The translations under genes were made by a program, and so were the position numbers. Shown here piece after piece: positions 17,242-24,888 of a stretch of DNA of 48,013 nucleotides. Source of the stretch: Oscillospiraceae bacterium (lineage in GTDB: Bacteria; Bacillota; Clostridia; Oscillospirales; CAG-272); contig SVQZ01000011.1 of assembly GCA_015065105.1 (NCBI GenBank), positions 1 to 48,013 on the forward strand, written 5' to 3'. The notes beneath the pieces are model-generated. The model saw nothing but the letters and a program-made list of their open reading frames with translations, did not search any database and was not told where the DNA came from. Position 1 is the stretch's first letter. Each line of letters begins with the position of its first letter.

Positions 17242-17976
17242 ATGAAAAAATTATTTGCACTTTTGATCGCCGTAGCAATCCTGCTTTCCCTTGCCTCCTG
17301 CGGTAACAAAGCTACCAACGGTAACAATGCACAGCAAGAACAGAAAAATGCGCAGGAAACCAAAAAAGCAAATGCGCAGGATGCGGCGCAGGAACTGTTG
17401 GAGGAAGCCGAAGAATTTGATTCCTTCAGCACAGAAGCCGTTGAGCATTATTTAGATGCCTACGGTATTGCCCTTGCGGATCTGGAGCCTGAATGGAACT
17501 GGGTTTTTGCCAATGACAAATGCGCTTATGCCGATTCTCCGGGTTCAGGCCATGCGGTAGTGAAATACAACGCCGCCGAAGGTGAGTTGACCGATGAACA
17601 GATCCGCGATTACTTTACCGCTGTATTTAACGCCACCGCCGCCGCTTCGGATGACGGCTATAACATTATCGGCTACGAGTTTGCAGGTGAAGGCGAGGAT
17701 GCATTGGCAGAAGTATCCTTGGATGATGCATTGGATAGCTGGATCCCGGGCTGGGGATTTCGTTCCAACGGTAAATTCATGGTAGTTTATGTTGACAGCG
17801 GATATAACAATGATAAGGAAAGCGAGTTAGACAGAATTTTCTACTATGATTCGGTAAAATTCGATATAGGTGTAGGCTTGCAGAAGAGTTTTAACGATAC
17901 CTTGTCTGATATGGAAGATTATTTAGAAGAAAACGAGGATGAGATCAAGGACGCAATTGATGATTACCTCGGTTAA
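17242..17976 (+). CDS. Acidic lipoprotein of unknown function
   Basis: The 244-residue product starts with MKKLFALLIAVAILLSLASC (lipobox LASC, lipidated Cys near residue 20), then a Gln/Asn/Lys-rich linker with repeated AQ/NAQ motifs (about 25-55) and a strongly acidic domain. I do not recognise the domain. The end is very acidic (DMEDYLEENEDEIKDAIDDY). AAGGAGG is well placed, and the gap to the small LuxR-type gene is 13 nt, suggesting co-transcription. A 3'-UTR module (18016) and a terminator (18096) follow. Confidence 0.75.
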   Translation: MKKLFALLIAVAILLSLASCGNKATNGNNAQQEQKNAQETKKANAQDAAQELLEEAEEFDSFSTEAVEHYLDAYGIALADLEPEWNWVFANDKCAYADSPGSGHAVVKYNAAEGELTDEQIRDYFTAVFNATAAASDDGYNIIGYEFAGEGEDALAEVSLDDALDSWIPGWGFRSNGKFMVVYVDSGYNNDKESELDRIFYYDSVKFDIGVGLQKSFNDTLSDMEDYLEENEDEIKDAIDDYLG

Positions 17977-18015
17977 GCTTCTTAAGATCGCCAAATATTA
18001 CATATAGCACAAAAA

Positions 18016-18095
18016 GCGGCAAGCTGCCGCCCCCGGTTCCGCCCTATTCTTCAGTGCGAACAACTCTCACGAAATAAAGTAATTTCCTATACATC
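18016..18095 (+). repeat. 3'-UTR structured module, copy A
   Basis: The first hairpin is GCGGCA (18016-18021) with TGCCGC (18025-18030). CCCGGTTCCGCCC follows, then a loop region with GTGCGAACAACTCTCAC, GAAATAAAG and AATTTCCTATA. It lies between the lipoprotein stop (17976) and its terminator, in the sense of the gene. Confidence 0.65.
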
Positions 18096-18132
18096 AAAAA
18101 AGCTATCACGAATTTTTCGTGATAGCTTTTTT
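18096..18132 (+). terminator. Intrinsic terminator of the lipoprotein operon
   Basis: A 15-bp stem AAAAAAGCTATCACG (18096-18110) with CGTGATAGCTTTTTT (18118-18132). Confidence 0.88.
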
Positions 18133-18134
18133 GT

Positions 18135-18163
18135 TTGACAATTTTAACTGTATGTGTTACTAT
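18135..18163 (+). promoter_or_regulatory. SigA-type promoter of the deacetylase gene
   Basis: TTGACA (18135-18140) and TACTAT (18158-18163) are 17 nt apart, directly after the upstream terminator. Confidence 0.65.
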
Positions 18164-18192
18164 TTAATTAATCACAACATAGGAGTACAAAC

Positions 18193-19053
18193 ATGAAATA
18201 CATCTATCTTCGTTTTCCCGGCGGAAAGCCCAAGGCCTTTACCTTAAGCTACGATGACGGCTATATATACGACCTTCGCCTTGCGGATATAATTGATAGC
18301 CACGGGATCAAATGTACATTTAACATAATAAGCAGCTCGGTAACCGAGGATTTGGGCGAAGAATACCTCACCCCGGATCAGATAAGATCCCTTATTGACC
18401 GCGGACACGAGGTGGCGGTACACGGCGTTACTCATACAGCAAACGGCCTACAGAAAATCACCCTTGGTCTCTCGGAATGCTATGAATCGAGAAAGGCTAT
18501 AGAAAACGCCCTTGGCATTATTGCCCGCGGCTTTGCCTATCCCTGCTCCGGTATTAATGACTATACCGTTGGCACCGATTACCGGGGTATAAAAAACTAC
18601 CTTCGCGATCTTGGCTACAGCTACGCCCGTTCCGACGAAAAGAACTTTGACTACTTCCTTATACCAAACGATTGGTATGACTGGCAGCCCACCGTTCACC
18701 ATGACAGCCGCCGCGTTCACGAATATGCCGACCTTTTCCTTGACATTAAGGCAGACGGCCATGACGGAAAGGGCGGCTTGCCCAGGCTTTTCCACATCTA
18801 CGGTCATTCCAACGAGTTTGAACGCAAGGGCAACTGGGATCACCTTGAAGCCCTTTGTGAAAAGTTGGGTAATAAGAAGGATATCTGGTATGCAACCAAC
18901 CTTGAAATATACGACTATGTTGAGGACTACAAGCGCCTTAAATTCAGCCTTGACCATACCCGTGTCTATAATCCCTCTGCCCGTACCCTTTGGATCTATG
19001 CTGATGAAAAAACCTTTTCGGTCGGCCCCGGGGAAACGGTTGGTTTGATATAA
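18193..19053 (+). CDS. Polysaccharide deacetylase (NodB/CE4-like)
   Basis: The 286-residue protein has the CE4 motifs: TLSYDDG with Asp21-Asp22, and HGVTH with His77 and His81, giving the usual Asp-His-His metal site. AYPCSG is the motif-3 region and LFHIYGH a later catalytic-type region. CE4 enzymes remove acetyl groups from amino sugars in cell-wall or dietary glycans. There is no signal peptide, so this one acts in the cytosol, perhaps on imported oligosaccharides. The C-terminal 60 residues (RVYNPSARTLWIYADEKTFS) look like a small beta-domain. AGGAG precedes the ATG. It is probably monocistronic with its own promoter and terminator. Confidence 0.9.
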   Translation: MKYIYLRFPGGKPKAFTLSYDDGYIYDLRLADIIDSHGIKCTFNIISSSVTEDLGEEYLTPDQIRSLIDRGHEVAVHGVTHTANGLQKITLGLSECYESRKAIENALGIIARGFAYPCSGINDYTVGTDYRGIKNYLRDLGYSYARSDEKNFDYFLIPNDWYDWQPTVHHDSRRVHEYADLFLDIKADGHDGKGGLPRLFHIYGHSNEFERKGNWDHLEALCEKLGNKKDIWYATNLEIYDYVEDYKRLKFSLDHTRVYNPSARTLWIYADEKTFSVGPGETVGLI

Positions 19054-19067
19054 AATCTTCCAATAAT

Positions 19068-19104
19068 AAAAGCTATCACTTCATTTTTTCGTGATAGCTT
19101 TTAT
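19068..19104. terminator. Bidirectional terminator between deacetylase and XRE genes
   Basis: AAAAGCTATCAC (19068-19079) pairs with GTGATAGCTTTT (19091-19102) across an 11-nt loop. Confidence 0.85.
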
Positions 19105-19107
19105 ATT

Positions 19108-19329
19108 TTACGGATAATCATATCCCTTTCTTATTCCCAACAAATAATCGGCAGATATCTTAAAATAATTGCAAATTGCCTTTATATCATCTACGTTAGG
19201 CTCGCATTTATTACATTCTATATATGACAATTTACGTTGGGTCATATTCAGTATTTTTCCAAGCTGAGTTTGATTTAAATTTGCGTCTTCCCTAAGATTT
19301 TTAATCTTTTCTCCAATAGATAATTCCAT
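19108..19329 (-). CDS. XRE-family transcriptional regulator
   Basis: This 73-residue single-domain repressor has a lambda-type helix-turn-helix (about 5-60: IGEKIKNLREDANLNQTQLG, MTQRKLSYIECNKCEPNVDD) ending in YFKISADYLLGI, the usual XRE tail. The start at 19329 is preceded by GGTGAT; a GTG at 19339-19341 would add four residues. It is divergent from the membrane SHOCT gene. A palindrome with TAGACAAT arms (19380-19396) lies inside that gene's promoter, and a half-site TTAGACAAA lies at 19354-19362 beside its own -10 box. It therefore probably represses both genes. Confidence 0.88.
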   Translation of the reverse strand: MELSIGEKIKNLREDANLNQTQLGKILNMTQRKLSYIECNKCEPNVDDIKAICNYFKISADYLLGIRKGYDYP

Positions 19330-19371
19330 TTTAATCACCAATAAAATTATACCTTAGACAAAAACTTTCTA

Positions 19372-19400
19372 TTGACATTTAGACAATAATTGTCTATAAT
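19372..19400 (+). promoter_or_regulatory. Consensus promoter with embedded palindromic operator
   Basis: TTGACA (19372-19377), 17 nt, and TATAAT (19395-19400) are perfect consensus boxes. The spacer holds the palindrome TAGACAAT-A-ATTGTCTA (19380-19396), which overlaps the -10 box. A second half-site TTAGACAAA is at 19354-19362. A TATAAT for the divergent XRE gene is at 19346-19351 on the minus strand. This layout fits repression by the adjacent XRE protein. Confidence 0.75.
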
Positions 19401-19439
19401 AGTGTTGAAATTTAATTAATCTTATTTAGGAGAAGAAAA

Positions 19440-20159
19440 ATGGATGAAAAAATCTTAATTAAAAGCGAAAGGTATAACGTAAAAAAGTTTTTCATAATAA
19501 TGGTAATTATCGGAGTTTTTTTATCTGCGATCATGATAGTGCTTTCGGTTGGAGGTAATATGAAAGATTATGATACTTACCATGAAACATATTTGAAGCA
19601 TCAAAAAGCCGGTGAATGCTATTCCTGGGGTAACAATTCGAATAAATGCTGGGAATGCGAAAATATTGAAAATAATCCTTCAAAAATCGGATTTGCTTTT
19701 GCATTCACATTAGAGTATCATTTCATATACTGCATGATTCCTGTTGCTGTACTTGTATTGCTCGGTGGTTTGATATATCTCTGGCTTCGCAGTTACGAAC
19801 TGACGGTAACCGATAAGAGAATCTACGGTAAGGTCGCATGGGGAAAAAGAGTTGATCTTCCCGTGGACTCGGTTTCCGCTACATCAACCATTAATCTTTT
19901 CAAGGGCGTTTCTATCGCGACCTCGTCGGGAAGGATAAGCTTCCGTATGATGAAAAATGCCGGTGAAATATATCATGTTATCAACGATCTTCTTATAGAA
20001 AGACAGAAGAAAGAAAAGAATTTATCAACTCCTGTTATAAAACAAGAAATTCCCCAAAGTAATGCTGAAGAACTTAAAAAATTCAAAGAGCTTCTCGATA
20101 GTGGTATCATCACTCAAGAAGAATTTGATGCAAAGAAAAAACAGTTACTCGGACTTTAA
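19440..20159 (+). CDS. Membrane protein with PH-like and SHOCT domains
   Basis: The 239-residue protein has a membrane helix at about 17-38, an extracellular loop with four Cys (ECYSWGNNSNKCWECE, about 58-73), and a second helix at about 95-118. A cytoplasmic bacterial PH-like domain (about 120-185; LRSYELTVTDKRIYGKVAW) and a C-terminal SHOCT motif (about 210-239; LKKFKELLDSGIITQEEFDA, then KKKQLL) follow. SHOCT modules are short oligomerisation motifs. The paired Cys residues could form disulfides outside the cell. The role is unknown. Regulation by the divergent XRE repressor through the operator in its promoter is likely. Confidence 0.82.
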   Translation: MDEKILIKSERYNVKKFFIIMVIIGVFLSAIMIVLSVGGNMKDYDTYHETYLKHQKAGECYSWGNNSNKCWECENIENNPSKIGFAFAFTLEYHFIYCMIPVAVLVLLGGLIYLWLRSYELTVTDKRIYGKVAWGKRVDLPVDSVSATSTINLFKGVSIATSSGRISFRMMKNAGEIYHVINDLLIERQKKEKNLSTPVIKQEIPQSNAEELKKFKELLDSGIITQEEFDAKKKQLLGL

Positions 20160-20175
20160 TACAAAATTACATAGT

Positions 20176-20208
20176 AAAAGCTGTCATGAAAAATCGTGAC
20201 AGCTTTTT
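20176..20208 (+). terminator. Intrinsic terminator of the SHOCT gene
   Basis: AAAAGCTGTCA (20176-20186) pairs with TGACAGCTTTT (20197-20207). It is a variant of the hairpin at 10075 and 18096. Confidence 0.85.
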
Positions 20209-20211
20209 ATA

Positions 20212-20240
20212 TTGACAAGCTACATTCAAAATGATAAAAT
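20212..20240 (+). promoter_or_regulatory. SigA-type promoter of the DUF4838 gene
   Basis: TTGACA (20212-20217) and TAAAAT (20235-20240) are 17 nt apart. Confidence 0.65.
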
Positions 20241-20272
20241 TATATAAAGAAAACTCACAACGGAGATAAACT

Positions 20273-22141
20273 ATGAAACTTACTATAGCTAAGATAGGAA
20301 ATCACGAAACTATATCCTTTGCAGCAAAGGAGCTTTGCCGTATTTTAAAGGAAATGGATCCCAATATAGTGTTTGACCTCAGAAGATATCCCTCTTACAA
20401 CGAAAACCTTAAAGACACTCTCTGGATCGGACTTGATTCCTTTGTGGAGAAAAGCAATAAGGACAGTATTTATATAGACGTAAAGAACGGCGCGGGTATT
20501 ATCAGCGGCTCAAACGAGTGCAGCGTACTTATTGCCGCATACCGATTCACCTACGAGCTTGGATGTCGATTCCTTCGTCCCGGCCGTGACGGAGAAAAAA
20601 TTCCGAAAAAGGAGCTTTCGGCAGAGGAGCTTACTGTATCGGTTAATGAGACCGCCTCTTATTTCCACCGCGCAATTTGTATCGAGGGTTCCACAAGCAC
20701 CGAGCACGTTTACAATACCATCGACTGGCTCCCCAAGGTTGGGCTCAGCGGATATTTCGTTCAGTTCTTTACTCCCAACGTATTTTTCAGACGTTATTAC
20801 GGAGCGCACATTGTGGATGCTGACGTTGATGCCATGATGGAGCCTTTAAAGGACGAGATAACGAAGAGAAGTCTTAAGTATCATGCCGTAGGCCATGGCT
20901 GGACCTGTGAATCCTTCGGTATAAGCACCACGGGCTGGCTCGAATTCAAGGGTGAGATACCCGAGGATATGAAGAATGTTATTGCCATGCTTGACGGCAA
21001 GCGTGAGCTCTACCGCGGTATTCCCGCAAACACAAATCTCTGCTATTCCAACCCCTATGCAAGAGACAAGATCACCAACTGTCTCGTTGACTATTGCAAG
21101 ACTCACAGAGAGGTAAAATACCTTCACTTCTGGCTTGCCGACGAGGCGAATAACCAGTGCGAATGTGAAAACTGCCGTGATACGCTGCCCTCTGATTTCT
21201 ATGTGATGATGCTCAATGATATAGACCGCAAGCTTACCGAGGCAGGGGTTGACACAAAAATAGTTTGCCTTATCTATAACGAGCTTCTCTATGCTCCCCA
21301 AACCGAAAAGATCCTCAACCCCGAGCGCTTCACCCTTATGTTTGCCCCCATTACCCGTTCCTACTCTCACTCCTACAGCGAGATAGACACAAGTAAAGAG
21401 GTAGAGATCAAGCCCTATGTTCGCAACAAGTTCAATGCTCCCACTTCTGTTGAAGAGAATGTGGCTATGCTTGAAGGTTGGAAGGCGCAGAAATTCAGCG
21501 ACAGTTTTATTTTTGATTACCACCTTATGTGGGATCACCATACCGACCCCGGCTACTACTACGTTGCAAAAACCTTGCACAGCGATATGGCAAACCTTGA
21601 TAAATTGGGGCTTGACGGTATGGTAAGCTGTCAGCTTCAGCGTGTAGCTCTTCCCACCGGACTTCCTCAATATGCTATGGCAGCAGCTCTTTGGGATAAG
21701 TCATGCAGCTTTGAGGATGTAGCAAAGGAATACTTTACCGCTGCATTCGGCATCTACGGCGGAGACGTAGAAAAATATCTCTCCGGGCTCTCCGATCTCT
21801 TTGACCCTGAGTTTGTCCGCGGGGAAAAGAAAAAGGCTGCCGATGTAGTTATAAAGGATTACACCGAGGCAAAGGAAGTAATAAACTGCTTTAGGGATGA
21901 ATTTATTGACAAGAACGTATGTCTCTCTCCCGATTGGCAGTATCTTTCGATCCACGCAGAGCTTTGCCTTATGCTTGCCGACGTTTATATTGCCATTTAC
22001 AACGGTGATGAAGCGGGACGCGAAGAGGCATTTTCAAAGCTTAAGGAATACGTCGGACAAACTGTAAATGACACCTATAACGTTCTCGATGAAAAGTTCA
22101 TTATAGATGACCTTTGGAAATACTATTGCTTACATATATAA
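20273..22141 (+). CDS. DUF4838 protein, probable glycan-acting enzyme
   Basis: The 622-residue protein has an N-terminal region (about 1-115) like the small domain before GH20/GH67-type barrels (ELCRILKEMDP, GSNECSVLIAAYRFTYELGC). A DUF4838 core (about 130-480) follows, with the signature HFWLADEANNQCECENC and DIDRKLTEAGVDTKIV. A helical C-terminal part ends the protein. DUF4838 proteins sit in polysaccharide-use loci and are predicted glycoside hydrolases, but the activity is unproven. It has no signal peptide. ACGGAGATAAACT precedes the ATG. A second, surface-anchored DUF4838 protein lies at 44053-46689. Confidence 0.82.
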   Translation: MKLTIAKIGNHETISFAAKELCRILKEMDPNIVFDLRRYPSYNENLKDTLWIGLDSFVEKSNKDSIYIDVKNGAGIISGSNECSVLIAAYRFTYELGCRFLRPGRDGEKIPKKELSAEELTVSVNETASYFHRAICIEGSTSTEHVYNTIDWLPKVGLSGYFVQFFTPNVFFRRYYGAHIVDADVDAMMEPLKDEITKRSLKYHAVGHGWTCESFGISTTGWLEFKGEIPEDMKNVIAMLDGKRELYRGIPANTNLCYSNPYARDKITNCLVDYCKTHREVKYLHFWLADEANNQCECENCRDTLPSDFYVMMLNDIDRKLTEAGVDTKIVCLIYNELLYAPQTEKILNPERFTLMFAPITRSYSHSYSEIDTSKEVEIKPYVRNKFNAPTSVEENVAMLEGWKAQKFSDSFIFDYHLMWDHHTDPGYYYVAKTLHSDMANLDKLGLDGMVSCQLQRVALPTGLPQYAMAAALWDKSCSFEDVAKEYFTAAFGIYGGDVEKYLSGLSDLFDPEFVRGEKKKAADVVIKDYTEAKEVINCFRDEFIDKNVCLSPDWQYLSIHAELCLMLADVYIAIYNGDEAGREEAFSKLKEYVGQTVNDTYNVLDEKFIIDDLWKYYCLHI

Positions 22142-22170
22142 TAAAACGGAGCGGTTCGCTCCGTTTTATT
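22140..22170. terminator. Bidirectional terminator between DUF4838 and CDF genes
   Basis: A perfect 13-bp stem AATAAAACGGAGC (22140-22152) with GCTCCGTTTTATT (22158-22170) has a 5-nt loop. It overlaps the DUF4838 stop codon region. Confidence 0.88.
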
Positions 22171-22176
22171 ATATAT

Positions 22177-23343
22177 TTATACATAGCTTTTATCGATATT
22201 TATAACTGCGTTATATGACTTATCGATAGTTTTTATAATTGTTTCGATATCCTCGCGTATCTCTCTGTCACTTTTCGTTACGTCATAGGGAACGACAACA
22301 TCGAAGATAACGTTGGTATGGGTGGGACCCTCAACCATACGGAAATCATGAATAGAAAGCTTATGGTCTATACATCCGATAAGCGCCGTTATCTTTTCCT
22401 TGGTTTCAAGCACCCTTTCATCATCGGTTACTATCGGATCCATATGGATAACTGCATCACAGTTGAGTTCCTGTCTTAATCTCACTTCTATCTCATCTAT
22501 CATATCGTGGGTGACGAGAATATCAACGTCGGAGGAAACCTCTGCGTGAAGAGATATCATCGTTCTTCCGGGACCGTAATCGTGTACAACAAGGTCATGA
22601 ATACCGGCAACACCGTCATAAGAATAAACTATTTCGGATATTTTTTCGATATATTCCTTGCTCGGAGGAGTGCCCAGAAGCGGATCGATAGTTTCCTTTA
22701 CCGCACGCACACCCGAAAAAAGAATGAAGGCGGAAACCAAAAGACCGCAGTAAGCATCAAGGTTTATACCGGTAAATTCGGAAATAATAAGACATACGAG
22801 TACTGCCGAAGTTGCGATACAGTCGCAGAGACTGTCCGTACCTGTTGCACACATGGCGCTTGAAGAAAATTTCTTTCCTATACGGAAATTGTAAAAAGCC
22901 ATGTAAGCCTTCGTAAGAATGGAAGCTGAAAGTATAATTACGGCACTGATACTGAATAATACCTTTTCCGGAGAAATTATCTTTTCAACAGAACCCTTGC
23001 CCAACTCAAAGCCTACAAGGATTATGAGCATTGAAACAACAAGTCCCGAAACGTATTCGATTCTTCCGTGACCGAAGGGGTGGTCTTTGTCGGCCTTCTG
23101 GTTGGCAATACGAAAGCCCAGCAAGGTAATTATAGAGCTTGCGGCATCGGTCAGATTGTTAAACGCATCCGAAACTACCGATATAGCACCGGTGATTATT
23201 CCGGCTGTCAGCTTGATACCGAAAAGAATTATATTAAGTACTATGCCCACCAATGAGCAAAGAGTTCCGTATGCAGTTCTGGTCTCATTGGAGCCTGTGT
23301 TTTTTCTGTCCTTTATAAAGATTTTCGCCAATAATGAGATCAA
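22177..23343 (-). CDS. Cation diffusion facilitator (CDF) family metal transporter
   Basis: The 388-residue protein has about six membrane helices (about 28-215) and a cytosolic C-terminal domain. CDF pumps export Zn2+, Mn2+, Fe2+ or Co2+ by proton antiport. Family motifs are SDAFNNLTDAAS (Asp59, Asn63), HPFGHGR, and DSLCDC in the fifth helix (Asp170, Asp174). The metal site is thus D/N plus D/D rather than the D/D plus H/D of zinc exporters such as FieF, which makes metal choice uncertain. The start is a TTG at 23343 with AGGAGG 8 nt upstream; no alternative ATG fits before the first helix. The C-terminal domain is extended, with a second repeat-like part (about 300-388). It lies 12 nt downstream of the radical SAM gene. 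Confidence 0.92.
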   Translation of the reverse strand: MISLLAKIFIKDRKNTGSNETRTAYGTLCSLVGIVLNIILFGIKLTAGIITGAISVVSDAFNNLTDAASSIITLLGFRIANQKADKDHPFGHGRIEYVSGLVVSMLIILVGFELGKGSVEKIISPEKVLFSISAVIILSASILTKAYMAFYNFRIGKKFSSSAMCATGTDSLCDCIATSAVLVCLIISEFTGINLDAYCGLLVSAFILFSGVRAVKETIDPLLGTPPSKEYIEKISEIVYSYDGVAGIHDLVVHDYGPGRTMISLHAEVSSDVDILVTHDMIDEIEVRLRQELNCDAVIHMDPIVTDDERVLETKEKITALIGCIDHKLSIHDFRMVEGPTHTNVIFDVVVPYDVTKSDREIREDIETIIKTIDKSYNAVINIDKSYV

Positions 23344-23355
23344 TGCTTTTTCCTC

Positions 23356-24201
23356 CTATTTATATCTTGCGGTGGCATAACCGCATTTTTTACAAAGCTC
23401 CTCACATACCGTCTTTCTTTCAAAAGACCTCTTTAGCTCTGCCGCTCTTTCATTATTTAAAATTTCATCAAGGGAGCTTGTATAAATATTGCCCAGATTT
23501 ATTTCACCGTCCGCATCAAGACAGCAGGGAACAACAGTCCCGTCACTTAAAACTCCGATCTGATCGCGGAGCCCGTAACAGGAATGATCCTCTCCCGAAT
23601 AATCTGCTTCGATATCGGGCCAATCAAATTTTTCTCCCCATTCGAGAAAAATTTTTTCTTTTATTTTATAGCCCGAATATATTTCCTTCCATTCGGCATT
23701 CCCTTCGTCAAAGGCAGAATGCATTGCAGCAATAATACTTTCATTCAAGTCCTTTTTTCCGCCCTTGTTCCAAAGACGCAAAACCGATATGATCCCTTTA
23801 TCTGCCGCTTCACGGCAGAAATCGAAGCAGCCTTCGAGATACTCTCCGAGGGATATTCCCATATCGGACGCTTCGTAACAATGAAGCGAAATGCTTATCT
23901 TGTGTAACGCTTCCGCTTTTAAAAGCTCGTTTTTTCTCTTTTGTAACAGTGTTCCGTTTGTGGTTAATATGACCTTAAAGCCGAGTTGATTTGCAATATT
24001 AAAAAAGCTTCCTATTTCGGGATGCAAAAGGGGCTCGCCCATCAGATGAAAATAAAGATAATCGGCAAAGGAGCGAAGCTCGGTTGCCGCCCTTAAAAAC
24101 TCTTCTTTTGAAACGAATCGGACATTCCTTTTAGTTTTATGACAAAAGCTGCAATTAAGATTACAGGCATTGGTTATTTCCAAAAATGCTTTGTTCGGCA
24201 T
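23356..24201 (-). CDS. Radical SAM/SPASM protein
   Basis: The 281-residue protein carries the radical SAM motif CNLNCSFC (Cys13, Cys17, Cys20) that binds the catalytic [4Fe-4S] cluster. It also has the GEPLLHPEI segment and a SPASM-like C-terminus (CYGLRDQIGVLSDGTVVPCC ... CEELCKKCGYA). Such enzymes modify peptides or proteins, or mature other enzymes. The substrate is unknown, and no small precursor peptide gene is visible nearby. I chose the second ATG (24201) because GGAG lies 6 nt upstream. The downstream CDF gene starts 12 nt after its stop, so the two form an operon. Confidence 0.9.
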   Translation of the reverse strand: MPNKAFLEITNACNLNCSFCHKTKRNVRFVSKEEFLRAATELRSFADYLYFHLMGEPLLHPEIGSFFNIANQLGFKVILTTNGTLLQKRKNELLKAEALHKISISLHCYEASDMGISLGEYLEGCFDFCREAADKGIISVLRLWNKGGKKDLNESIIAAMHSAFDEGNAEWKEIYSGYKIKEKIFLEWGEKFDWPDIEADYSGEDHSCYGLRDQIGVLSDGTVVPCCLDADGEINLGNIYTSSLDEILNNERAAELKRSFERKTVCEELCKKCGYATARYK

Positions 24202-24230
24202 ATTTTTCTCCATGAATAAACATTAGGTAT

Positions 24231-24259
24231 ATTATATAATATTTTTTCTTTCTTGTCTA
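24231..24259 (-). promoter_or_regulatory. SigA-type promoter of the radical SAM/CDF operon
   Basis: On the minus strand TAGACA (24254-24259) and TATAAT (24231-24236) are 17 nt apart. Confidence 0.6.
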
Positions 24260-24270
24260 TACTTGCCGTA

Positions 24271-24299
24271 TTGAATTTTTATTTATAAAATGATATAAT
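24271..24299 (+). promoter_or_regulatory. SigA-type promoter of the flavin reductase operon
   Basis: TTGAAT (24271-24276) and TATAAT (24294-24299) are 17 nt apart, back to back with the radical SAM promoter. Confidence 0.65.
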
Positions 24300-24327
24300 G
24301 GATCCAATATAATAAAGGAGAAGATTT

Positions 24328-24885
24328 ATGAGAAAAAATTTAGGCGCAAAAGCAATGCTTTATCCCATGCCGGTGCTTATACTCGGCAGTTATGATAAAA
24401 ATTACGTTCCCGATGCAATGAATGCCGCCTGGGGCGGTATTAGCGAGGAAAAGGAGATCTCTGTCTGCGTTTCACCCGAGCATAAAACAACGGAAAATAT
24501 TTTGGAAAGAAAAGCCTTCACGGTAAGCTGTGCCGATGCAAAAAACGTTATAGCCGCAGATTACGTCGGTATAGTTTCGGCAAATGACGTACCTGATAAA
24601 ATTGAAAGATGCGGCTGGACTGCAATTAAAAGCGAAATGGTTGACGCGCCCTTGTTTAATGAGCTTCCTTTTGCCCTCGAATGTAAGCTTATCTCCTACG
24701 ATGAGGAAAGCTGCCGACTTGTGGGAGAGATATTGGGTATATCCGCCGACGAGGAGATACTCACAAACGGCAAGATAGATCTTACAAAATTCAAACCCAT
24801 AACATATGATTCCTCAAATCATAATTACGTTACTCTGGGTGAAACGGCAGGTAAAGCATTTTCTTGCGGGAACAAGCTTAAATAA
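24328..24885 (+). CDS. Flavin reductase-like (flavoredoxin family) protein
   Basis: The 185-residue protein matches the FMN-binding flavin reductase/flavoredoxin family: YPMPVLILGSYD, NAAWGGISEEKEISVCVSPE, and HKTTENILERKAFTVSCAD, the FMN-binding region with a split beta-barrel pattern. Such proteins carry FMN and pass electrons in anaerobes or supply reduced flavin. AAAGGAG lies 7 nt before the ATG. It is the first gene of a three-gene operon with the MmcQ/YjbR and SDR genes; the function of the set is not evident. Confidence 0.88.
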   Translation: MRKNLGAKAMLYPMPVLILGSYDKNYVPDAMNAAWGGISEEKEISVCVSPEHKTTENILERKAFTVSCADAKNVIAADYVGIVSANDVPDKIERCGWTAIKSEMVDAPLFNELPFALECKLISYDEESCRLVGEILGISADEEILTNGKIDLTKFKPITYDSSNHNYVTLGETAGKAFSCGNKLK

Positions 24886-24888
24886 TAT

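Noticed and set aside
20846-21670. Minus-strand frame of 274 codons opposite the DUF4838 gene
   Set aside because: Antisense to a gene with clear domain motifs; no start signal.
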